Below are positions 35,721 through 43,948 of a stretch of 64,000 nucleotides of DNA, piece after piece. Location: NCBI GenBank assembly GCA_965249005.1, contig CBDFLD010000023.1:1116001-1180000 (forward strand), written 5' to 3'. Position 1 is the stretch's first letter; every line of letters begins with the position of its first letter. A model generated the notes under the pieces. That model worked only from the letters and a program-made list of their open reading frames with translations. It had not been told where the DNA came from and did no database searches. The DNA comes from CBDFLD01 sp965249005. GTDB lineage: Bacteria; Acidobacteriota; UBA6911. Position numbers and translations under genes: made by a program.

Positions 35721-35814
35721 GGTCACAGCTTGAAAATTGAGTTGCTGGGGTTCCAGATATATGATGAGAGCGTAATCTCACTGAATCCAAATTTTCAATT
35801 TTCACGCTGTGACC
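35721..35814. repeat. 94-bp palindromic (MITE/REP-like) element
   Basis: The ends GGTCACAGCTTGAAAATTGA and, at the right, TCAATTTTCACGCTGTGACC are inverted repeats of about 20 bp with one mismatch. The centre (about 54 bp) has no gene. It lies upstream of both the BNR gene (minus) and the methyltransferase (plus). A half copy is at 33753-33770. Confidence 0.6.
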
Positions 35815-35930
35815 CCATTTGAGAACCTAGTGCTATCGCTCCGGGCGAATTGTTCCGATCTAAAGTCAATTGGAGTCTCAACGAGACTCTATCGACCCTC
35901 TTGGCATCCATCTTGATATGGTGCTCTCCG

Positions 35931-36893
35931 ATGACCGCGCAAAGTGAAGCGTCCAACAACAGACCGGGAGACGAGTGGGGCTGGCTGAATCGGAATCCTC
36001 CTCTCGGCGAAATGATCGAGCGCTACCCGGCCGTCTGGGAGAAAGCCGGTCGCGAGCTGGTTTCCGTCCTGGAAGACGGGCGGGCGGTCAAGGTAAACGA
36101 ATTCGCGGCCAAGGCGAAAGCCGACGAGCAGATGTGCCGCAACCGGGTTCGCAGCAGCCGGCAAAACTCGAAGGTCATCGAATCCACCCTGCCGACCTTG
36201 ATCGGCAGCCGCATGTCGGTTCAGGCATTGGAAAAGTGTTACCTGGCCGCCGCGACCAAGCAGGCTTCCGGGAAGGTCCGGTTCAATCTCATCAACGGCT
36301 TCATGATTCAGAAGCTCCTCTTCAGTCACGGGCTCACACGCAAGCCCGTTTCTCTCGGCCGGTTTCATTTCTGGTGGCGCCTGATCCGGCAAAAGCGATT
36401 GCTCATGCCGCTGGTTCAGCCGAAGGGAATCTACTGCTTTTACACGCGGGAGCTCCTCGGAGCACTGGCCGCCCTCATCGGCGACCGGTCCTGTCTGGAG
36501 ATCGGGGCCGGCGATGGAACACTATCGCGGTTTCTAGCTGCCGACGGTGTGAGTATTCGAGCGACCGACAATCATAGTTGGACCCACGCTGTCGAGTACC
36601 CGGAGTCGGTCGAGCGGCTGGACGCTAAGAAGGCGCTCTCACGGTATCAACCGGAGGTGGTGATTTGCTCCTGGCCTTCTCCGTCGAACAGCTTTGAGCG
36701 GCACGTTTTTTCCACTCGCAGCGTCGAGCTCTACGTAGTCATTGGGAGCCGCTACAGCTTCGCCAGTGGAAACTGGGAGGTCTATCGGCAGCAGCAGCGA
36801 TTCGAGTGGGGAGACGACAAACGCCTCAGCGGATATGTAATCCCACCGGAGCTAGACAGCAGCGTTCTCGTCTTCCGCAGAAAGAGTCGGTAG
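35931..36893 (+). CDS. SAM-dependent methyltransferase-fold protein
   Basis: From ATG 35931 the protein has 320 residues; an upstream in-frame ATG at 35850 would add a poor hydrophobic leader next to the palindromic element, so I prefer the later start, though no strong ribosome site is visible for either. Residues about 185-235 read SCLEIGAGDGTLSRFLA, a Rossmann glycine-rich SAM loop, followed by ATDNHSWTH and a VICSWPSPSNSFE strand. The N-terminal ~170 residues are helical and unassigned. Substrate unknown. It is convergent with the GH172-like gene, with only 16 bp between them. Confidence 0.65.
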   Translation: MTAQSEASNNRPGDEWGWLNRNPPLGEMIERYPAVWEKAGRELVSVLEDGRAVKVNEFAAKAKADEQMCRNRVRSSRQNSKVIESTLPTLIGSRMSVQALEKCYLAAATKQASGKVRFNLINGFMIQKLLFSHGLTRKPVSLGRFHFWWRLIRQKRLLMPLVQPKGIYCFYTRELLGALAALIGDRSCLEIGAGDGTLSRFLAADGVSIRATDNHSWTHAVEYPESVERLDAKKALSRYQPEVVICSWPSPSNSFERHVFSTRSVELYVVIGSRYSFASGNWEVYRQQQRFEWGDDKRLSGYVIPPELDSSVLVFRRKSR

Positions 36894-36909
36894 TTGCATC
36901 GACGGCGTT

Positions 36910-38268
36910 CTACGGATCCAGCACATCCAGCAAGAACACCCAGGCTCGGAAGTTGGTATTGTCGTGGTTGGCTACCTTGACGAGAATCGAGTTTTTTCCC
37001 TCGTCGAGCTCGAGATCGAGCTCACGGGTCTTGAAGCCGTGGAGCCTCTCCCCGTCATAGACGATGGTTCCGTTGAGCCACAACCGCAACCAATCATCGT
37101 GCCCAACGCGAATTCGCACCTTACGTGCTTCCGCCGACTCGATCGTTGTTGAGGCGTAGGCGCTGACGTCGACCGGGAACCCCCCGTTGGTGCGTAATCG
37201 AGGCCGAAAAAACGGGGTCAGATCGACGAAGTGAAACACGGGTCTTACTTGTGGATGCCAGCGCGAAAGCGTCGGTTCCGCCCGGCCCTGCTCGACCGCG
37301 CGTGCGTACTGGCCGAAATCCGCCCTGGTGCTCTCCTCGAAATTGATCCCCTTTTCGGGAAAGTCGGGCCGCATGAACTCGGTTCTGTTTTTACATGAGA
37401 AGGGGCCGCAAAGGCGCCAGCTCAGACCCGATTCTGGAATCCGATCGTATTTGCCGTTGGCAAAGACGTCCTGTCCCCATGCGGTGCCGAAGAAATCCTC
37501 GCCTCCGATACCGCTGAGCACGCGAGCGCGTGAGATTTGCCCATCAAGCAGGACCAGATCGCCGCCGCAATGAAACCAGGCGTCCGAACGGTCGAACACC
37601 CTCCATCCCATCGTGGTACCGATGATGACGCCACGGCCTACTGCATGCGCGAGGTGATACGGTCGCCCGTAAGCCTCGTTTGGGTTCACCCTCCGGTAGA
37701 CGGCATGAAAACGCAGCGGCTCGTGCAACGTGTCCGCTTCGTAGCGGTGATAGTCGGCCTGAAACCAGACGGTGAGATCCGCGGGGCCGTCGTTTTGCAA
37801 TGTCATCCGCATGCCCGCATCGTAGGGCATAGGAAAGTAGCTGTTGAACCCGGCCCGGTCCGTCACCTGAAGATACGGGGAGTTGAGCGTGCGTGCCTCG
37901 TGCGCGTGATGCATGCCGAAAAAAGGTGTGACGGGCATCTCGACGTTGGGCTGCGACCGCCCGTCGAAGTAGATTCGCAAGGTCAAGTAGAGCCCGTGCT
38001 CGGGCTTGGCTTTGATTCCGGAAATCGTGAGCCAGAAGTGGCGCAGCGAACCGGAACCCTCCATTTGGGCCACCACCGTTTCACTGCTCTGACTGATCTG
38101 CTGACGAAACGTGGCGCGATGACTTTCGTAGCGGGCGGGAAGCTGGAGAATTCCAAATGGGCCCGGCACCGATTCTCGGTGCGCGTGATCGAGCGCAAGT
38201 CCGGTTACGGCCGCACTGGGCGACCCCAGACACACGATCAAGAGGAAGCTAGGGATCGCTGTCTTCAT
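36910..38268 (-). CDS. Secreted DUF2961 (GH172-like) glycosidase
   Basis: A 452-residue protein with a signal peptide (AIPSFLLIVCLGSPSAA). Residues 60-300 are DUF2961 (PF11175): GSGSLRHFWLTI, YFDGRSQPNVEMPV, and LSGIGGEDFFGTAW, where E257 is the conserved Glu of the family's G-x-E-D-[YF] motif. DUF2961 includes enzymes classified as GH172, such as difructose dianhydride synthase/hydrolase and arabinofuranosidases. Residues about 360-452 look like a jelly-roll with LWLNGTIVYDGERL, a PA14-like or carbohydrate-binding addition. It is 22 bp from the NTF2-like gene upstream and likely cotranscribed. Confidence 0.8.
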   Translation of the reverse strand: MKTAIPSFLLIVCLGSPSAAVTGLALDHAHRESVPGPFGILQLPARYESHRATFRQQISQSSETVVAQMEGSGSLRHFWLTISGIKAKPEHGLYLTLRIYFDGRSQPNVEMPVTPFFGMHHAHEARTLNSPYLQVTDRAGFNSYFPMPYDAGMRMTLQNDGPADLTVWFQADYHRYEADTLHEPLRFHAVYRRVNPNEAYGRPYHLAHAVGRGVIIGTTMGWRVFDRSDAWFHCGGDLVLLDGQISRARVLSGIGGEDFFGTAWGQDVFANGKYDRIPESGLSWRLCGPFSCKNRTEFMRPDFPEKGINFEESTRADFGQYARAVEQGRAEPTLSRWHPQVRPVFHFVDLTPFFRPRLRTNGGFPVDVSAYASTTIESAEARKVRIRVGHDDWLRLWLNGTIVYDGERLHGFKTRELDLELDEGKNSILVKVANHDNTNFRAWVFLLDVLDP

Positions 38269-38290
38269 GACGGCTGTAGTCTTGCCGGAG

Positions 38291-38785
38291 TCATGGGCCC
38301 GGCTCCGGAACCCGGGAAGAATGATGGTCGACGATCAGCCATCGTTCGTCGCGTTTCACGTAGGTAAAACTATAACGGGCAGCAAGCTTCACAACTTCGC
38401 CGGCTTTGACCCAGGTGAACGTATAGCGTCCTGAGTTGATCGCGGTATTGCCGTAAACCCGAATGAACGGGTCCATGAATTCCACCTTGCGTTCTGCAAG
38501 CGGGAAAACCGCAGCGAAATAGTCGCGAATGGCCGCCGGATCATCCCGGCGCGTCGGCGAGAGCGTTCCCCATAAAACGGCGTCGTCTGCGTAGAGGGCA
38601 ACGATGGTGTCCGGAGTGTCCGCGCTAAAAGCATCCGCCCACGATTGCATTGAAGCGCGAATCTGCTGCTCGTCGATATTCTGCGGTGAAACCATGCTTG
38701 ATTTCCTTTCCAACCCAGTCCCCGACGCGTCGTTGCAAAGAATCAGTATCGATAGTAGGAATCCATAAGGCATCGACGTTTTCAT
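38291..38785 (-). CDS. NTF2-like (SgcJ/EcaC, DUF4440-type) secreted protein
   Basis: A 164-residue protein whose first 20 residues form a plausible signal (YGFLLSILILCNDASG). The rest is an NTF2 cone: helix IRASMQSWADAFSAD, DTIVALYADDAVLWGTLSP, DPAAIRDYFAAVF and the strands YTFTWVKAGEVVKLAARY and YVKRDERWLIVDHHSS. This is the SgcJ/EcaC or CaMKII-association-like group, which binds small hydrophobic ligands; function unknown. AGGA lies about 9 nt before the ATG. It is the first gene of a two-gene unit with GH172-like. Confidence 0.8.
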   Translation of the reverse strand: MKTSMPYGFLLSILILCNDASGTGLERKSSMVSPQNIDEQQIRASMQSWADAFSADTPDTIVALYADDAVLWGTLSPTRRDDPAAIRDYFAAVFPLAERKVEFMDPFIRVYGNTAINSGRYTFTWVKAGEVVKLAARYSFTYVKRDERWLIVDHHSSRVPEPGP

Positions 38786-38959
38786 TGTAAATCCTGCCGC
38801 AACATACCGTGAGTGGCTGTCAGAAGATGGAAGATATCATGAGATCGGAATTAACGGGGTACTAGCTAGTCTTCGGTAATCTGGGAAAATTTTGACAATC
38901 CTTCACGAGGCTGAGACGATTAAGCTAGTCAGGTTTCCTCGGAACCGGAGGTTTGGAAC

Positions 38960-40228
38960 ATGTCCCGTCGGTATGCTGCTTTGATTGTGATTGTCGCGTG
39001 CATCACTTTATCCTCAGGAGCGCTGTCTGCGGCGACCGACGCCCCGAACGGAAAGATCACGTACTACAAGCATATTGCGCCCATCCTTCAGGAGAATTGC
39101 GAGTCGTGTCATCGGGCCTCCGGGGACGACTTCGGCGGGATGGTGGCTCCGATGTCGCTCACCACCTATGAGGAGGTCCGGCCCTGGGCCAAGAAGATCG
39201 CGCAAGAGGTGAGCCGGCGTTCGATGCCGCCCTGGTTTGCGACCGAGCATACTCGAGGGCAGTTCGTCAACGAACGACGGTTGACCGCTGAGCAGATCGC
39301 GGCGGTCCTTCGATGGGTGAGGTCGGGCGCGGCGCGCGGCCGATCTGAAGATGCTCCCAAACCGAGAACTTGGCCGGATACGGATGGATGGTCCATCGGA
39401 AAGCCGGACTTGATCGTGAATCTCGCAGAACCTTTTTGGGTCTCCGATGACGTTCGGGACCTCAACATCAGCGTCAAGACCGAAATGATTACCGAGCAGA
39501 TGCTCCCGGAGCCTCGCTACATTCAGGCAGTGGAGTTTCGCGCCGGCAGTGGCGTGGTCCATCACATTATTGCTTCCCGGCGGGCCGCGGAAGCCGAGGC
39601 CCCCGGTTCCAGGGGCATGATCGGGGGCATCGCGCCCGGGAGCGAGCCGTTCTATCTGCCGGAAGGTGTCGGGCGCCTACTTGTCGCGGGAACCCAGATC
39701 TATCTGCAAATGCACTACAACAAGGAGCCGGGACCCGGCACGGGCGTCTTTGATCGATCCCGGATCGGATTCAAGTTCCATCCCAAGGCTGCGAAGATCG
39801 AACGGGTCGCCGAATGGTTTGCCATCGGCAATCGTACCTTCGAGATCCCGCCAGGCCACAAGAAGTGGAAAGTCGGGGCGGCTAGACGATTTCGAAACGA
39901 CACCACCATCTACTCCTTCCTTCCCCACATGCACCTTCGAGGTAGGGCCGCCAGGTACATCGCCTACTATCCGGATGGGACTCAGGAGCTTCTGCTCGAT
40001 GTCCCCGACTATGATTGGAACTGGCAAACCAACTACACCTATAGAGTTCCAAAGCAGATCCCAGCCGGGACCCGGATCGAGGTCGAGATGTGGTTTGAAA
40101 ATACCTTCGAGAGAAACAAGGCGACCGACCTCGAGATCAATCCCAATCGCGCGGTTCGGTTCGGCGGCCCGACCACCGATGAAATGATGCTGGGCTGGAT
40201 AGACTACTCCGAGGACATATCTCCTTGA
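38960..40228 (+). CDS. Exported cytochrome c + copper monooxygenase (PHM)-like protein
   Basis: A 422-residue protein with a signal peptide (AALIVIVACITLSSGALSA). C47-E-S-C50-H51 is a c-type haem site in a small N-terminal cytochrome, and Met from APMSLTTY may be the axial ligand. From about 150 the fold resembles peptidylglycine alpha-hydroxylating monooxygenase: VVHHIIASRR, YLQMHYN and FLPHMHLRG supply candidate copper His. Such fusions are frequent in Acidobacteriota and PVC genomes, but their reaction is unproven. TTGACA occurs at 38892-38897, without a good -10 partner. The gene stands alone in a plus-strand run. Confidence 0.82.
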   Translation: MSRRYAALIVIVACITLSSGALSAATDAPNGKITYYKHIAPILQENCESCHRASGDDFGGMVAPMSLTTYEEVRPWAKKIAQEVSRRSMPPWFATEHTRGQFVNERRLTAEQIAAVLRWVRSGAARGRSEDAPKPRTWPDTDGWSIGKPDLIVNLAEPFWVSDDVRDLNISVKTEMITEQMLPEPRYIQAVEFRAGSGVVHHIIASRRAAEAEAPGSRGMIGGIAPGSEPFYLPEGVGRLLVAGTQIYLQMHYNKEPGPGTGVFDRSRIGFKFHPKAAKIERVAEWFAIGNRTFEIPPGHKKWKVGAARRFRNDTTIYSFLPHMHLRGRAARYIAYYPDGTQELLLDVPDYDWNWQTNYTYRVPKQIPAGTRIEVEMWFENTFERNKATDLEINPNRAVRFGGPTTDEMMLGWIDYSEDISP

Positions 40229-40299
40229 TGAATGGATTCTCCTCTGCTTTGATTAGGGCTTCGGGTTGAGGATCACCCAGCTCTAGCGAGGATCAACGG

Positions 40300-41415
40300 A
40301 TGCCGGTTCCCCTTTCCCAGATGTGGACGGTGGCAAGCTACGTGCTGAAGCAGAAGCTACGCGGCCGTGAGCGCTATCCCCTCGTTCTGATGCTGGAACC
40401 CCTGTTTCGTTGCAATCTGGCCTGTGCAGGCTGCGGCAAGATTCAATATCCGAGCCATATATTGAAGCGGAATCTGACGCCCGAGGAATGCTTTCACGCC
40501 GTGGATGAATGTGGGGCCCCCATGGTCAGCATTCCCGGTGGAGAGCCGTTGATGCACCCCCAGATTGCGGAGATCGTGGAGGGAATCGTCGGGCGTGGCA
40601 AGTACGTCTACCTTTGCACCAACGGTTTGCTCTTGAAGGAGAAGCTCGAACAGTTTTGCCCTTCGAAGTATCTCACCTTCAGCGTCCACATGGACGGATC
40701 TGCCGAGGATCACGATTTTGCCGTCTGCCGCGAGGGAGTGTACGACGTTGCCGCGGAGGCCATTCGATGCGCTGTTGCCAAGGGGTTTCGCGTCACCACC
40801 AATACGACCCTGTTCGAGGGGGCGGATGCCACCAGCGTTCGTAACTTCTTTGACGAGATGATGGAACTCGGAGTGGAGGGAATGATGCTTTCTCCGGGCT
40901 ACAGCTACGAGAAAGCTCCCGACCAGGACCATTTCCTCATCAAGCGAAGAACAAGGCAACTGTTTTCCACCATCCTGGGAAACCGCAAGCAGGAGTGGAA
41001 GTTCAATCAGAGCCCGCTCTTTCTGGAGTACTTGATGGGTCTGCGGGAATACTCTTGCACGCCCTGGGGGATGCCAACCTACAACATATTCGGATGGCAG
41101 AAGCCGTGTTATCTGCTCCAGGACGGATACGCAAGTAGTTTCGAGGAGCTGTTGGCGCAAACCCAATGGCACGAGTATGGCGCCGAATCCGGAAACCCTC
41201 GTTGCGCGAATTGCATGGTGCACAGCGGATACGAGGCGAGTGCGGTCAACGACACGTTCAGTTCCCTGGGCGGTTTCTGGGACACCCTTCGGGCCACGGT
41301 ATCGAGTGCCGCGGGTTATCGCAGTTCTCCGGGTTCGCCCCTTCCTGAGAGCCAACACACGGTTCCCTTGGAATTGAGGCCCTCGAAACGCTCGGGTTCC
41401 GAGTCTTCGCCCTGA
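40300..41415 (+). CDS. hpnH: HpnH, adenosyl-hopene transferase (radical SAM)
   Basis: A 371-residue radical SAM enzyme. C38-N-L-A-C42-A-G-C45 is the [4Fe-4S] motif, VSIPGGEPLMHP follows, and a SPASM-like C-terminal set of Cys (EYSCTPWG, QKPCYLL, CANCMVH) completes the HpnH pattern. It joins 5'-deoxyadenosine to diploptene, the first step of extended hopanoid side-chain synthesis, at the membrane. The C-terminal 45 residues are Ser/Pro-rich and not conserved. No other hpn genes (shc, hpnG) are in the window. Confidence 0.92.
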   Translation: MPVPLSQMWTVASYVLKQKLRGRERYPLVLMLEPLFRCNLACAGCGKIQYPSHILKRNLTPEECFHAVDECGAPMVSIPGGEPLMHPQIAEIVEGIVGRGKYVYLCTNGLLLKEKLEQFCPSKYLTFSVHMDGSAEDHDFAVCREGVYDVAAEAIRCAVAKGFRVTTNTTLFEGADATSVRNFFDEMMELGVEGMMLSPGYSYEKAPDQDHFLIKRRTRQLFSTILGNRKQEWKFNQSPLFLEYLMGLREYSCTPWGMPTYNIFGWQKPCYLLQDGYASSFEELLAQTQWHEYGAESGNPRCANCMVHSGYEASAVNDTFSSLGGFWDTLRATVSSAAGYRSSPGSPLPESQHTVPLELRPSKRSGSESSP

Positions 41416-41435
41416 GCTGGTCCTCAGCCGCAGCC

Positions 41436-41897
41436 ATGAAGACGCCAAGAAACAATCCTGAGGTGCCGCCGCCCTCCACCAGCCCTGACGTTTCACCGAA
41501 TGCTTCCAATGAGATTGGGGATTCCCCGCCGGGCGTCCCTTCTTCACTCGAGGGCTGGAGACCCGAGCTCCACGATCCCGGCGCCATTCGTCCGGCACTC
41601 GAGCGGGCATTTGACTACCGCGGGGATGTGACGCTGGTTTTGAAAGGAGGACGCGTGGTCGAGGGCTACGTGTTCGACCGCAAACTGGACGCCCCGGATC
41701 TGGATGATTGCCACGTGCGACTGCTACCAAGAGAAGGAGGAGAGAAGGTCTCGGTCCGCTGCAGCGAAATTGATCGCCTGGAGTTTACCGGCAGGGACAC
41801 GGCAGCCGGAGACGGCTTCGAACAGTGGCTAAAGCGGTATAACGAAAAAAAGGAGGGAGCCAAAAAACCGGCCCCTGCGGAGGCGGAGCAATCATGA
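41436..41897 (+). CDS. Lsm-like small protein between hpnH and xthA
   Basis: A 153-residue protein with a Pro/Ser-rich disordered N-terminus (1-50), then a compact beta domain: FDYRGDVTLVLKGGRVVEGY, CHVRLLPREG, KVSVRCSEIDRLEFTGRDTA, and a Lys/Glu-rich tail. The core resembles an SH3/Lsm barrel with the Asp-Gly turn. Function unknown. Its stop overlaps the exonuclease III start by 4 bases, and it starts 21 bp after hpnH, so the three are coupled. Confidence 0.65.
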   Translation: MKTPRNNPEVPPPSTSPDVSPNASNEIGDSPPGVPSSLEGWRPELHDPGAIRPALERAFDYRGDVTLVLKGGRVVEGYVFDRKLDAPDLDDCHVRLLPREGGEKVSVRCSEIDRLEFTGRDTAAGDGFEQWLKRYNEKKEGAKKPAPAEAEQS

Positions 41898-42667
41898 TAG
41901 TGGCGACCTGGAACGTCAATTCCGTTCGGGTCCGCTTGCCCCGGCTCGAGCAGTGGCTCCGCAGCCGTCAACCCCACATCGTCTGTCTTCAAGAAACGAA
42001 GGTCGTCAACGAAGATTTTCCCACCGCTTCGATCGAAGCTCTTGGCTACCACTGTCTTCTCAACGGGCAAAAAACCTACAACGGAGTGGCCATTTTATCC
42101 CGAGCGCGGCCCGCGGCTCCGATCTATCAAATCCCCGGTGATGGAGACGATTCACCGCGTCGACTTCTCATGGCCACGATTGGTGGGGTCCACGTTATCA
42201 ATGTCTACGCTCCGAACGGGAGCGAGGTGGGCACGGAAAAGTATGCCTTCAAGCTCGATTGGTACCGTCGTTTGCGGCAGTACCTCGCCGATTCCATGGA
42301 CCCCGGCAGTGACATCGTTCTTTGCGGTGATTTCAATGTCGCGCCCGAAGATCGCGATGTCTGGGATCCAGAGAAGTGGAGAGGCCGAATCCTGTTCAGT
42401 GAGCCGGAAAAGGAAGTTTTTGGCGCGTTGATGGCCTGGGGGTTCCAGGACGCGCTACGGTTGCACAGCTCAGAGGGCGGGATCTATTCCTGGTGGGACT
42501 ATCGGGCCGGTGCTTTTCATAGAGGATGGGGCATGCGAATCGACCATGTTCTTCTGACCGAATCGATGGCGACCCGTTGCCGTTTGGTAGAGATTGATCG
42601 CGACGAGCGCAAGGGCCCCAAACCCTCGGACCATGCCCCGGTCGTAGCAACCCTTGATACCGGATGA
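41894..42667 (+). CDS. xthA: Exodeoxyribonuclease III
   Basis: A 257-residue endonuclease/exonuclease/phosphatase-fold protein of exactly the usual length. MIVATWNVNSVRVRLPRL (metal Asn), CLQETKVV (Glu), NVYAPNGSEVGTEKYAFKLDWY (Tyr), CGDFNVAPEDRDVWDP (Asp/Asn) and RIDHVLLTESMA with SDHAPVVA (Asp-His) are all present. It is an AP endonuclease and 3'-5' exonuclease in base excision repair. Translationally coupled to the Lsm-like gene. Confidence 0.95.
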   Translation: MIVATWNVNSVRVRLPRLEQWLRSRQPHIVCLQETKVVNEDFPTASIEALGYHCLLNGQKTYNGVAILSRARPAAPIYQIPGDGDDSPRRLLMATIGGVHVINVYAPNGSEVGTEKYAFKLDWYRRLRQYLADSMDPGSDIVLCGDFNVAPEDRDVWDPEKWRGRILFSEPEKEVFGALMAWGFQDALRLHSSEGGIYSWWDYRAGAFHRGWGMRIDHVLLTESMATRCRLVEIDRDERKGPKPSDHAPVVATLDTG

Positions 42668-42736
42668 GACCGAGATCATGAGGACTACGCGGTAGTGGTC
42701 ACGAGTCGACAATCGCCGAAACCGTGGTAGCAGAAG

Positions 42737-42858
42737 GCTCTTAAGTAACTGCTCGCGGATCTGCTGCTATGCGTGTAACTTAGCAAATCGTCAAAAACCA
42801 CGGTTTTTCACGGTGCGCTGCGCAGTTACGTTCCCAAGCGACTGGCGCGTTGCGCCAG
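42737..42858 (+). repeat. REP-like element, copy 1
   Basis: This ~122-bp sequence occurs nearly unchanged in inverse orientation at 52811-52934. It contains the hairpin AAAAACC-AC-GGTTTTT and ends in GACTGGCGC-GTT-GCGCCAG, a stem-loop. It fills most of the gap between xthA and the methyltransferase. Confidence 0.75.
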
Positions 42859-42899
42859 CCAGCGCTGATCGCTAAAAGCTGATCTCTCGAAGGAGCATT

Positions 42900-43910
42900 A
42901 TGTCTGAGCAACCATCACCCGAGCTTTTCTTTTCCACAGTCACTGCCTATCAGAGGACGGCAGCCGTGAAAGCGGCAGTCGATCTCGAACTGTTCAGTGC
43001 CATTGCCGCTGGAGAGCAGCTCGCCGGAGATCTGGCCAGACGGTGTGAAGCCTCGGAGCGGGGCACTCGAATTCTTTGCGATTACCTTGTGACGATCGGT
43101 TTTTTGACCAAGAGCGGGGGGCGCTACGGTCTGACTCCGGATTCCGCCTTGTTTTTGGACAAGAGCTCGCCCGCTTACGTCGGGAATGCTGTCGACTTCC
43201 TTCTGTCGCCAATGCTGAAGGAAGCATTTGATAACTTGACCCCCGCGGTGCGCACAGGGGGAACCGCGTTGGCGAACGAAGGGTCGGTCACACCCGAAAA
43301 CTCGCTCTGGGTAGATTTTGCCCGCGCGATGGCAACGCTCGCGTCGCCCGCGGCCGATGCGTTGACCCGTCTTGTGCCGCTCGATCCGTCCGGATCGCAC
43401 AAGGTGCTCGACATCGCGGCCGGACACGGAAGATTTGGGATCGCCTTCGGGAAGCAGTATCCCAACGCTCGGGTCACCGCCCTGGACTGGCCCAACGTAT
43501 TGCAAGTGGCTTTGGAGAATGTCAGGTCGGAGGGGTTGGAGGATCGTTTTTCCATGATTGCGGGAGATGCCTTCAAAGTGGACCTGGGAGCGGACTACGA
43601 CATTGTTCTGATTACCAACTTCCTGCACCATTTCGACCCCGCCACGTGCGAAAGCTTCTTACGAAAGGTCCGAGCTTCCCTCTCACCTGAGGGCAAAGCG
43701 ATTACGCTCGAGTTCGTGCCAAACGCGGACCGTGTTTCGCCCGAAGGGGTGGCCGGGTTCAGTCTTGTAATGCTCGGCACGACTCCGAGTGGGGATGCGT
43801 ACACCTTCGAAGAGTTCCAGGAGATGTTTCGCGCGGCAGGCTTTTCGCGCAGTGAGTGGCACGAGTTGCCGCCACCGACCGTTCAGAGTGCGGTTATTTC
43901 TTATGCCTAG
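42900..43910 (+). CDS. O-methyltransferase (family 2-like)
   Basis: A 336-residue protein. Residues 10-80 are a winged-helix dimerisation domain (VKAAVDLELFSAIAAGEQLA, RGTRILCDYLVTIGFLTK). The catalytic part starts SHKVLDIAAGHGRFGIAFGK (SAM loop), then VTALDWPNVL, GDAFKVDLGADYDIVLITNF and LHHFDPATC. This is the plant-type/acetylserotonin O-methyltransferase architecture used in small-molecule methylation. GAAGGAG precedes the ATG. It is the only gene between the REP element and IS256; the substrate is unknown. Confidence 0.85.
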   Translation: MSEQPSPELFFSTVTAYQRTAAVKAAVDLELFSAIAAGEQLAGDLARRCEASERGTRILCDYLVTIGFLTKSGGRYGLTPDSALFLDKSSPAYVGNAVDFLLSPMLKEAFDNLTPAVRTGGTALANEGSVTPENSLWVDFARAMATLASPAADALTRLVPLDPSGSHKVLDIAAGHGRFGIAFGKQYPNARVTALDWPNVLQVALENVRSEGLEDRFSMIAGDAFKVDLGADYDIVLITNFLHHFDPATCESFLRKVRASLSPEGKAITLEFVPNADRVSPEGVAGFSLVMLGTTPSGDAYTFEEFQEMFRAAGFSRSEWHELPPPTVQSAVISYA

Positions 43911-43940
43911 ACGGCAGGCCTCTGCCCTGTAAACGGAAAT

Positions 43941-43948
43941 CTTCCAGT
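43941..43948 (+). repeat. Target-site duplication, left
   Basis: CTTCCAGT, repeated exactly at 45254-45261 on the other side of the IS256 element. Confidence 0.8.

Noticed and set aside
40357..41730. A 457-codon minus-strand frame
   Set aside because: It is antisense to hpnH and the Lsm-like gene, both of which have clear motifs.
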